Shown: positions 14,443-20,842 of the stretch, piece by piece | Layout of the letters: each line of letters opens with the position of its first letter | Numbering within the stretch: position 1 is the first letter of the stretch | From: DASVSE01 sp036399715 | Lineage (GTDB): Bacteria; Bacteroidota; Rhodothermia; Rhodothermales; Rubricoccaceae | NCBI GenBank assembly: GCA_036399715.1 | Contig: DASWMO010000348.1 | Span: forward strand, 1 to 31,529 | Direction of reading: 5' to 3' | DNA: 31,529 bases | The notes under the pieces: generated by a model | What the model was told of the DNA's origin: nothing | Seen by the model: the letters and a program-made list of their open reading frames with translations, nothing else | Database searches by the model: none | Made by a program: the position numbers and the translations under genes

Positions 14443-15732
14443 ATGGCCTTCAAGAGCGGACCGTCGAAGTCCTTCTTCATGCAGCGAGAACTGCCCGGCT
14501 ACGGGCCGCTCCGCCGAGTCTCTCTCGGGACCACGCGCGCCGCAGACGCAAAGGCGATCGAGAACGCCGTGCTAGAGCTCGCACGCCGAGGCCTCCACGA
14601 CCCTAAGCTCTTCGGCATACTCGACGCAATGCAGGGGCAGGGAGGGGGCAAGCGCGGATCCGTCAGCCCGGCCGACGTGCTCGTCGCCGTTCGCTCACCT
14701 GACGGGCCCAACGCGGGCCTCGTGCACCTGCTCCACCGCCTCGACGACCCCGTGCTCGCGGTCGTCGTTGAGGCCCGCCTCGCCGACCCGACGTGCTCGA
14801 AGGAGGAGACCGAGTGCCTGCCGACGGTGCTCGCGATCGCGGAGTCGAAGTGGGGGAGGGGGTGCCGACTCTCCGTTCTCACCGAGCCGAAGGCCGTCCA
14901 GCAGGTCCTCGACGCCGCAACGAGCTGGGGCGGCAAGACGCGCCTGCCAAACACCATCGTCCGCCGCGAGAAACGGGCGCTCTCCCGGATGCTCACCGAG
15001 CGGTACGGACAGCACGAGCGGGACCGCATCATGAAGGAGGTCAAGTTCTCGGGCGGCGACGACCGCCGCCGCATCCGCTCGTCGATCGTCACGCTCGACG
15101 CGCTCGCCCGGCTCTGCGCCGAACTTGACGCCGGCCGGTGGCAGGACGGCGACGAGGTGGCCTCGCTCTTCGTCCGCATCGCGGCCTCGACCGGGGCCGA
15201 GGTCCACGCGCTTTGCCGCGCCCAGGTCGGAGACCTCCGGCCGGCAGATGACGGCACGGCCACACTCTTTCTGCGCGACACGAAGAAGGCGAAGCGCGGG
15301 AAGGTCAGCCGCGACCGCGACGTCGTGTTGCCGCGCGCGGTGGCCACCGAGGCGCTGCGCTACGCGGCCGCCGCAGACGGCACGGCACGTCCTGCGACGG
15401 ACGCGCTCTTCCCGCTCGAGTGGACGCGCTTCCTGACGCTCTTCGCAAAGGCGCGGAAGCGGGCTGGGCTGATGGAGGCAGCCTTCGACGGGCAGAACAA
15501 CCCGAAGCCGCTCCGGCCGCATGACCTCCGACGTGTCTATGCGTTCTTCGGCCGCGCCGCCGGCGTCTCGCGAGAGACGATCGGGCTCGCCGGGCTCGGT
15601 CACCAGCGCCTCGCGCAGACGGACGACTACATCCGCTCGAACGTGCAGGTCTCGACGGCTGAGGCCGAAGCGATCGCGCTTGCGCTCGGGTTCGGCGGCA
15701 GTCCCACGAACCCCGCCCTGAAATCGAATTGA
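14443..15732 (+). CDS. Tyrosine recombinase/integrase with altered catalytic Arg I
   Basis: 429 residues. The C-terminal catalytic domain shows RPHDLRR (H360, R363 = Box II HxxR), LGHQRLAQTDDYI (H387 and nucleophile Y396) and a beta-hairpin Lys candidate in RDTKKAKRGK. Box I reads STGAEVHALCRAQVGDL against the usual TGLRxxELLxLxxxDI with identical spacing, which puts Glu (E253) where the catalytic Arg is expected. The N-terminal 60 residues (MAFKSGPSKSFFMQRELPG) resemble an arm-binding domain. The gene ends 85 bp from the 3' end of tRNA-Asn, the usual arrangement for tRNA-targeting elements. It may be inactive, or may use another Arg such as the nearby VRIAAS. Confidence 0.85.
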   Translation: MAFKSGPSKSFFMQRELPGYGPLRRVSLGTTRAADAKAIENAVLELARRGLHDPKLFGILDAMQGQGGGKRGSVSPADVLVAVRSPDGPNAGLVHLLHRLDDPVLAVVVEARLADPTCSKEETECLPTVLAIAESKWGRGCRLSVLTEPKAVQQVLDAATSWGGKTRLPNTIVRREKRALSRMLTERYGQHERDRIMKEVKFSGGDDRRRIRSSIVTLDALARLCAELDAGRWQDGDEVASLFVRIAASTGAEVHALCRAQVGDLRPADDGTATLFLRDTKKAKRGKVSRDRDVVLPRAVATEALRYAAAADGTARPATDALFPLEWTRFLTLFAKARKRAGLMEAAFDGQNNPKPLRPHDLRRVYAFFGRAAGVSRETIGLAGLGHQRLAQTDDYIRSNVQVSTAEAEAIALALGFGGSPTNPALKSN

Positions 15733-15768
15733 TAGGCTAGGTGATAGCCGTCTTCTGGTGGACAAGAA

Positions 15769-15800
15769 AAAAGGCCCAGGCGGAGAAGCCTGAGCCTTTT
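15769..15800. terminator. Bidirectional Rho-independent terminator between integrase and tRNA-Asn
   Basis: The arms 15769-15781 and 15788-15800 (AAAAGGCCCAGGC and GCCTGAGCCTTTT) pair at 12 of 13 positions around a 6-nt loop, with T and A runs at the ends. It can stop the plus-strand integrase transcript and the minus-strand tRNA transcript. Confidence 0.75.
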
Positions 15801-15816
15801 ACCCCTTTCTGTTCAG

Positions 15817-15888
15817 CGCCCCGGGTAGGATTTGAACCTACGACCCTGCGGTTAACAGCCGCATGCTCTACCACTGAGCTACCGAGGC
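15817..15888 (-). tRNA. tRNA-Asn (anticodon GTT)
   Basis: Minus-strand cloverleaf of 72 nt. The acceptor GCCTCGG (from 15888) pairs with CCGGGGC with one G-U; the discriminator is G, typical for Asn. The D-arm has GCTCAGTGGTAGAGC. The anticodon stem-loop is GCGGCTGTTAACCGC with anticodon GTT. The T-arm is GTAGGTTCAAATCCTAC. CCA is not encoded (the sequence continues CTG). The 3' end faces the integrase gene, which makes this the likely integration target (att site) of the element to the left. The other att copy was not found in the window. Confidence 0.95.
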
Positions 15889-15917
15889 AAGCGCCGGGCC
15901 GCCGTCGACCCGAACGC

Positions 15918-15925
15918 TGAACATA
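15918..15925 (-). promoter_or_regulatory. Probable tRNA-Asn promoter -7 element
   Basis: On the minus strand the sequence is TATGTTCA, close to the Bacteroidota/Rhodothermota -7 consensus TAnnTTTG, about 30 nt upstream of the tRNA. A T5 run (complement of about 15945-15949) lies at about 19-nt spacing, where the -33 element is expected. The same TATGTTC core precedes tRNA-Leu. Confidence 0.45.
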
Positions 15926-16056
15926 CGGACCCGCGGGGGGCGGGAAAAACCGCCCCGCCCGGTCGCGCTCCATTTCACCGCCCGTTCGACAACCGCACGC
16001 CGCCGAGCCATCGCACGGCCGTCGCCCGTACCATCGGTCTCCGCCGCCGCGCACCC

Positions 16057-17271
16057 GTGCTCTCTGTCCCCGACGCCGACCGTCTGCTCGCCGAACACGC
16101 CCACGGTCTCGCCCCCGAGACGGTCGGGCTGGCGCAGGCGGCCGGCCGCGTCCTGCGCGAGCCGGTGCAGGCCGACCGGGATCTGCCGCCGGCCGACCGC
16201 GTCACGATGGACGGCGTCGCGCTGCGGAGTGCGGACGTCGTACGGGGCGTCCGCCGGTTTCCGGTCGCGTCGGCGCAGCACGCGGGCGAAGCGCCGCACT
16301 CGGTCCCTGAGGGCGCGTGCGTCGAAGTCACGACCGGCTCGGTCCTGCCCGTCGGTGCCGACGCCGTCGTGCCCGTCGAGCACGTGCGCGTCGCAGACGG
16401 TGTCGCTGAACTACTCGGTGGGGGAGAGGCCATCGCCGGGCGGTTCGTCCACCGCCGCGGGTCCGACGCGCCCGCCGGGCGTGTGCTCGTCGCGGCCGGG
16501 ACGCGCCTCGGGCCGGCGCACGTCGCCGCGCTCGCATCGGTCGGGGCGGCCCGCGTCCGCGTCGGCCCGCGCCCGCGCGTCGCCGTCGTGACGACGGGCG
16601 ACGAACTCGTGCCGACGAGCGCGCCCGTGCTCCCGCACCTCATCCGTCAGTCCAACGGACCCGCTCTCGCGGCGGCACTTGCGCTTCACGGCTACCCCGG
16701 TGTGACAGCCGTTCACGCACCCGACGTAGCGGACCCGCTCCGGGCGGCGCTCGCCGCCGCGCTCGCTGCGGCCGACGTCGTCCTGGTGACGGGGGGCGTG
16801 TCGATGGGGCGCCTCGACCTCGTGCCCGACACACTCGCCGCGCTCGGCGTGCGGCGCGTGTTCCACCGCGTCGCGCAGCGTCCCGGCAAGCCGCTGTGGT
16901 TCGGCGTCACGGCGGGAGCCGCCGTATTCGGACTGCCCGGCAACCCCGTCTCCTGCCTGACGTGCCTCGTGCGCTACGTCGTCCCCTTTCTCGCGGCGAT
17001 GGAAGGCGCCGAGGCTCGGCCACCACGCCTCGTCGCCGTGGAGCCGCGCCCCGAGGCGCCGCCGGGACTGACGCTGTTCGCGCCTGTCCGCCTCGCCCGA
17101 GCCGGGGCCGCCTCGGCACACGCCGGGGCGGTCCGGGCTAGTGGCTCGGGCGATCTTGTCTCGCTCCTGCCGTCCGACGGCATCGCCGAGATCGCGCCTG
17201 CCGCAGTGCCTGCCGCAGTGGCCGGCACGACGCCCATGCTCGCGCCGTTCTTTCCGTGGAGCCCGACCTGA
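16057..17271 (+). CDS. moeA: Molybdopterin molybdotransferase MoeA
   Basis: 404 residues, the usual MoeA length. MoeA inserts molybdate into adenylylated molybdopterin to give active Mo-molybdopterin in the cytosol. Visible motifs: PPADRVTMDGVALRS (substrate loop, about 43-58), TTGSVLPVGADAVVP, the MPT-binding fold with VVTTGDELV, the second motif TGGVSMG, and RPGKPLWFG with GLPGNPVSC. Domain IV follows to the C terminus. GTG 16057 is the start with full MoeA length. It is the first gene of the Moco operon; its last 16 bp overlap moaA if moaA starts at GTG 17256. Codon use matches the neighbouring genes. No MogA/MoaB adenylyltransferase gene is adjacent. Confidence 0.95.
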   Translation: MLSVPDADRLLAEHAHGLAPETVGLAQAAGRVLREPVQADRDLPPADRVTMDGVALRSADVVRGVRRFPVASAQHAGEAPHSVPEGACVEVTTGSVLPVGADAVVPVEHVRVADGVAELLGGGEAIAGRFVHRRGSDAPAGRVLVAAGTRLGPAHVAALASVGAARVRVGPRPRVAVVTTGDELVPTSAPVLPHLIRQSNGPALAAALALHGYPGVTAVHAPDVADPLRAALAAALAAADVVLVTGGVSMGRLDLVPDTLAALGVRRVFHRVAQRPGKPLWFGVTAGAAVFGLPGNPVSCLTCLVRYVVPFLAAMEGAEARPPRLVAVEPRPEAPPGLTLFAPVRLARAGAASAHAGAVRASGSGDLVSLLPSDGIAEIAPAAVPAAVAGTTPMLAPFFPWSPT

Positions 17272-18245
17272 CCCGCCCCGGCGTGCCCGCCTCGATGGAG
17301 CTGCTTCCTGTCCTCACCGACCCGCACGGGCGCCGGATCCGCAAGCTCCGCGTGTCGCTGACGGACGTGTGCAACTTCCGGTGCACGTACTGCATGCCGC
17401 TCGGCGTGCGCTTCGCGCCGTCGGCGACGCTGCTCCCGCCCGATGTGCTCGTCGGGATGGTCGCCGGGCTCGTCGCCGAGGGCATCGCCGAGGTGCGGAT
17501 GACCGGCGGCGAGCCGCTCGCGCGCCGCGAGTTCCGCGCCATCGCAGCCGGCATCGCCGCGCTCCCGCTCCGCCGTCTCGGCCTGACGACCAACGGGTTC
17601 GGCCTCGACGCGCACCTTGGTTTTCTGGCCGAGATCGGGTGCACGAGTCTCAACGTAAGCCTGGACAGCCTCCGGCCCGAGACATTTGCGGCCATCACGC
17701 GGACGCCGTTCTTCGACCGCGTGCTCCGGTCCGTGCTCCGGGCGCGCGAGATGGGCTTCGCCGTCAAGGTTAACGCCGTGGTGATCCGCGGCGCGAACGA
17801 CGCCGAGGTGGAGGATTTTGTGGACTTCTCGGCCCGATACGGCATCCCCGTTCGCTTTCTCGAATACATGAAGATCGGGCCGGAGCGCGCGGAGCACGCC
17901 GCCCGGTTCGTGCCGGCGTCGGAGACGATGGCGCGGATCGCCGAGTACCACACGCTCACGCCCGTCTCTGCCGAGGCCGACGCGACGGCCTTCTCGTTCC
18001 GCTCGGAGCACGGCGCCGAGGTCGGATTCATCGCGTCCGAGAGCCGGCCGTTCTGTGCGACGTGCTCCCGACTGAGGCTGTCCTCACGTGGGATGCTCCG
18101 GGCCTGCCTGATGTCCGAGGCGGGCCTTAGTCTCGTCGGCGTGCCCCGTCATGGATACACGGACGTGCTCGCTGCCGTGCTCCCGATGAAGCCGACCGGG
18201 CGCCTGCCCGAGATCGCGCAGCCGATGTACGAGATCGGCGGCTAA
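17256..18245 (+). CDS. moaA: GTP 3',8-cyclase MoaA
   Basis: A radical SAM enzyme that converts GTP to 3',8-cyclo-GTP, the first step of molybdopterin synthesis. 329 residues. The N-terminal [4Fe-4S] motif is CNFRCTYC (C39, C43, C46). SAM-binding MTGGEPLAR, then RFLEYMKIG, follow. The C-terminal cluster has C267, C270 and C284 (CxxC-x13-C) around SRLRLSSRGMLRAC. The protein ends in the conserved GG needed for catalysis. Start choices are GTG 17256 or ATG 17295 (MELLPVLTDPHGR), which fits the family length equally well. It lies downstream of moeA and 2 bp before moaC. Confidence 0.95.
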   Translation: MEPDLTRPGVPASMELLPVLTDPHGRRIRKLRVSLTDVCNFRCTYCMPLGVRFAPSATLLPPDVLVGMVAGLVAEGIAEVRMTGGEPLARREFRAIAAGIAALPLRRLGLTTNGFGLDAHLGFLAEIGCTSLNVSLDSLRPETFAAITRTPFFDRVLRSVLRAREMGFAVKVNAVVIRGANDAEVEDFVDFSARYGIPVRFLEYMKIGPERAEHAARFVPASETMARIAEYHTLTPVSAEADATAFSFRSEHGAEVGFIASESRPFCATCSRLRLSSRGMLRACLMSEAGLSLVGVPRHGYTDVLAAVLPMKPTGRLPEIAQPMYEIGG

Positions 18246-18247
18246 CC

Positions 18248-18751
18248 GTGCTCCTACCCCCACCCGCCGTGCTCACTCACATCGACGACTCGGGACGTCC
18301 TTCCATGGTCGACGTCGGCGGCAAGGCGGCGACGCGGCGGACGGCCCGCGCCCGCGCGCTCGTCGTGCTCCCGCCAGCGGTCGCGGCTCTGTTCGACGGG
18401 GATGACATCCGCGGGCCGAAAGGCCCCGTCTTCCACACGGCCGTGCTGACCGGCACGCAGGCGGCCAAAAAGGCGAGTGATCTCATCCTGCTTTGCCACC
18501 CGCTCGCCCTCGACCGGTGCCAGTTCGACATCCGCCTCGGCGCGCCGGACGCGGATGGCCGAAGCACGGTCACGATCGAGTGCGAGGTGTCGACCGTCGG
18601 CCGGACGGGCGTCGAGATGGAGGCGCTCGCGGGCGTCTACGGGGCCGCCCTCGCCGTCTACGACATGGTCAAGGGCGTCTCGCACGACGTCGTGATCCGC
18701 GAGACGCGGCTGCTCTCCAAGACCGGCGGGACCCGCGATGTCCACGAGTAG
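18248..18751 (+). CDS. moaC: Cyclic pyranopterin monophosphate synthase MoaC
   Basis: 167 residues, standard length. MoaC converts 3',8-cyclo-GTP to cyclic pyranopterin monophosphate. Family landmarks are SMVDVGGKAATRRTARA, KGPVFHTAVLTGTQAAKKAS, LILLCHPL, GRTGVEMEALAGVYGAAL and YDMVKGVSHDVVI. The start is GTG 18248, 2 bp after the moaA stop. Its end overlaps the mobA-moaD start by 14 bp, so translation is probably coupled. Confidence 0.95.
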   Translation: MLLPPPAVLTHIDDSGRPSMVDVGGKAATRRTARARALVVLPPAVAALFDGDDIRGPKGPVFHTAVLTGTQAAKKASDLILLCHPLALDRCQFDIRLGAPDADGRSTVTIECEVSTVGRTGVEMEALAGVYGAALAVYDMVKGVSHDVVIRETRLLSKTGGTRDVHE

Positions 18752-19613
18752 CGCGTCCCTCGCGGTCCCATCTGAGGCCCCGCCGCTGTTCGGGCTCGTC
18801 CTCGTCGGCGGGGCGAGCCGGCGCATGGGCGCACCGAAGTGGGCGCTCAACTACCACGGCGAGCCGCAGGCGCACCAGACGGCCCGCCTGCTCGGCGCCG
18901 TCTGCGAGCGCGTGTTCCTGTCGGTTCGTCCCGGTCCGCCGGACGCTGGCCTGCCCGACCTCCCGACGATCCCCGACGCCGTCGCGGTGCGGGGCCCGTC
19001 TGCGGGCATCCTCTCGGCGATGGCGGCCTACCCCGGCGCCGCGTGGCTCGTGGCCGCCTGCGACCTGCCTCTCCTCGACGCGCCGACGCTCGCCGCGCTC
19101 GTCGCGGGCCGCGACCCGGACCGCCTCGCGACGACCTACCGAAGCTCATCGGACGGGCTCCCCGAGCCGCTCTGTACGGTCTGGGAGCCCCACGCCCGCG
19201 AGCCTCTGCTCGCCGCGGCGACGGCGGGCGCGCCGTGCCCGCGGCGGTTTCTCGCCGGCGCCGACGCGGCGCTCCTCGACCTCGCCCGTCCTCACGCGCT
19301 CGACAACGCCAACACGCCCGGCGACCAGGCAGCGGCCCGGGCCGCCCTCTCCGCCCGGCACGGACCCATGGAAAAACGCATTCGCCTCGTCCACTATGCC
19401 GTCTTCCGCGACGCCCGCGGGCGCGACGGCGAGACCGTGACGACGCACGCCGAGACGCCCCGCGACCTGTTCGACGAACTCGGGTTCGGCGCGGCCTGCC
19501 CGTCGCCCGCGGCCTGGATCCGCGTCGCCGTCAACGACGACTTCGCTACGTGGGACGCACGGCTCACGGACGGTGACACGGTCGTGTTCATCGCGCCGAC
19601 GGCGGGCGGATGA
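18738..19613 (+). CDS. mobA-moaD: MobA-MoaD fusion: Mo cofactor guanylyltransferase plus molybdopterin synthase small subunit
   Basis: 291 residues with two recognisable halves. Residues about 17-205 are MobA-like: VLVGGASRRMGAPKW (nucleotide-binding, LAGG-x-S-RMG pattern), AACDLPLLDAPTL, then LPEPLCTVWEP. MobA attaches GMP to Mo-molybdopterin. Residues 211-291 are MoaD: a ubiquitin-like fold ending GDTVVFIAPTAGG, with the C-terminal Gly-Gly that carries the thiocarboxylate. MoaD must have a free C terminus, so placing it last keeps it functional. An internal ATG codes for M211 (19368) and could also yield free MoaD by internal initiation or be a relic of two genes. It overlaps moaC by 14 bp and moaE by 4 bp (ATGA). 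Confidence 0.9.
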   Translation: MSTSSASLAVPSEAPPLFGLVLVGGASRRMGAPKWALNYHGEPQAHQTARLLGAVCERVFLSVRPGPPDAGLPDLPTIPDAVAVRGPSAGILSAMAAYPGAAWLVAACDLPLLDAPTLAALVAGRDPDRLATTYRSSSDGLPEPLCTVWEPHAREPLLAAATAGAPCPRRFLAGADAALLDLARPHALDNANTPGDQAAARAALSARHGPMEKRIRLVHYAVFRDARGRDGETVTTHAETPRDLFDELGFGAACPSPAAWIRVAVNDDFATWDARLTDGDTVVFIAPTAGG

Positions 19614-20050
19614 CGGTCGAGATCACCCCGTCCCCGATCAACTCCGCCGCGTGCTGCGCCGCCCTCGCGCGGGCGGCCGGGCCCGCTGCGGGCGGAATCG
19701 TCACGTTCGAGGGCGTCGTCCGCGACCACAGCGGCGGCCGGCCGGTGCTGTCGCTGGAGTACGAGGCGTACCCGGCGCTGGCTGTCCGCGAGGGCGAGCG
19801 GATCCTGGAGGAGGCGCGCGAGCGCTTCGCGGTCGAGACCGTCGCCGTCGTCCACCGGACGGGGCACCTCGCGCTCGGCGAGACGGCAGTCTGGGTCGGT
19901 GTCGCCGCCGCCCACCGCGGGGCCGCCTTCGAGGCGTGCCGCTACGTCATCGACGAGTTGAAGGCGCGCGTGCCAATCTGGAAGCGCGAGCACTACGCGG
20001 ACGGCCCGGCGGAATGGGTCGGAGTGCCCGCCACCGGTGCGGCGCCGTGA
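19610..20050 (+). CDS. moaE: Molybdopterin synthase catalytic subunit MoaE
   Basis: 146 residues. MoaE uses thiocarboxylated MoaD to form the dithiolene of molybdopterin. Motifs: GGIVTFEGVVRDHSGGRP (active-site loop with R38), VLSLEYEAYPALA, and the invariant lysine segment ELKARVPIWKREHYADG holding the catalytic Lys pair. It starts at ATG 19610, overlapping the mobA-moaD stop (ATGA), and its stop overlaps the GTG of the TauE gene (GTGA). It should form the MoaD2-MoaE2 complex with the C-terminal half of the upstream fusion. Confidence 0.95.
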   Translation: MTVEITPSPINSAACCAALARAAGPAAGGIVTFEGVVRDHSGGRPVLSLEYEAYPALAVREGERILEEARERFAVETVAVVHRTGHLALGETAVWVGVAAAHRGAAFEACRYVIDELKARVPIWKREHYADGPAEWVGVPATGAAP

Positions 20051-20793
20051 CGGTCTGGGTGCTCGCAGGGCTCTTTTTCGGCGCGGCGCTCGTCTACGCC
20101 TCGGTCGGGTTCGGCGGGGGCTCGGCGTACCTCGCCCTGCTCACGCTCGCCGCCCTGCCGGTGGCCGACGTCCCGGTCGTCGCGCTCGTGTGCAACGTGC
20201 TCGTCGTGGCCGGCGGAAGCTGGCAGTTCGTGCGGGCGGGCCACGCGCGCGCCCGGCTCGTCGTGCCGTTTCTCGTCACGTCCGTCCCGGCCGCCGCCAT
20301 CGCCGGGGCAGCCCTCGTGCCGGTGGGGACGCTTCGGACCGTGACCGGAATCGCGCTCGCTGCAGCGGCCGTCGCGATGACCATCGAGGTAGGGACGCGC
20401 CGGTCCGTCGAGGTCGAGGCGATTCCGCGAGCGCGGCTGTGGACGCTCGGGGCGGCGCTCGGGGCGGCGCTTGGAGGGCTCGCCGGGCTCATTGGGATCG
20501 GGGGCGGCATCTTTCTGGCGCCTGTTCTGTACGGGCTCGGGTGGGGCACGCCGAAGCAGATCGCCGCGGCGGCGAGCGTCTTCATCCTCGTCAACTCGCT
20601 GGCCGGGCTGGCCGGCAAGGCAGGCGCGGTCGGCGCGCTCGGCGTCGCGGCGTACGCCCCGCTGTTCGTGGCCGTGCTCGTGGGCGGGCAGATCGGGAGC
20701 CGCCTCGGCGCGCGGCGGTGGTCGCCGGCCACCGTGAAGCGGGTCACGGCGGCCGTGGTGCTCGTCGCGGCCGTCAACCTTCTGGCGGGGTAG
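20047..20793 (+). CDS. TauE/SafE family membrane permease
   Basis: 248 residues with about eight membrane helices. Two internal repeats show the family pattern: the first helix has VGFGGGSAYLALL (after LVYASVGFGGG), the second has LAGLIGIGGGIFLAPVLY. Family members export sulfite or sulfonates, or take up organic acids; the substrate here is not readable. Being last in a Moco operon is suggestive: Moco enzymes include sulfite dehydrogenases, and sulfur is needed for the dithiolene. That link is inference. GTG 20047 overlaps the moaE stop; the open frame upstream is a shadow of moaE. It is convergent with the metallopeptidase gene at 20843. Confidence 0.85.
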   Translation: MTVWVLAGLFFGAALVYASVGFGGGSAYLALLTLAALPVADVPVVALVCNVLVVAGGSWQFVRAGHARARLVVPFLVTSVPAAAIAGAALVPVGTLRTVTGIALAAAAVAMTIEVGTRRSVEVEAIPRARLWTLGAALGAALGGLAGLIGIGGGIFLAPVLYGLGWGTPKQIAAAASVFILVNSLAGLAGKAGAVGALGVAAYAPLFVAVLVGGQIGSRLGARRWSPATVKRVTAAVVLVAAVNLLAG

Positions 20794-20842
20794 GGCTACC
20801 CGGGACTGCACGAGACTTGCAGCGAGTGTGCACCATGCCCCG

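Noticed and set aside
15811..15922. 8-bp inverted repeat GTTCAGCG / CGCTGAAC flanking tRNA-Asn
   Set aside because: Short, and the right arm overlaps the promoter-like segment; chance is a sufficient explanation without another example.
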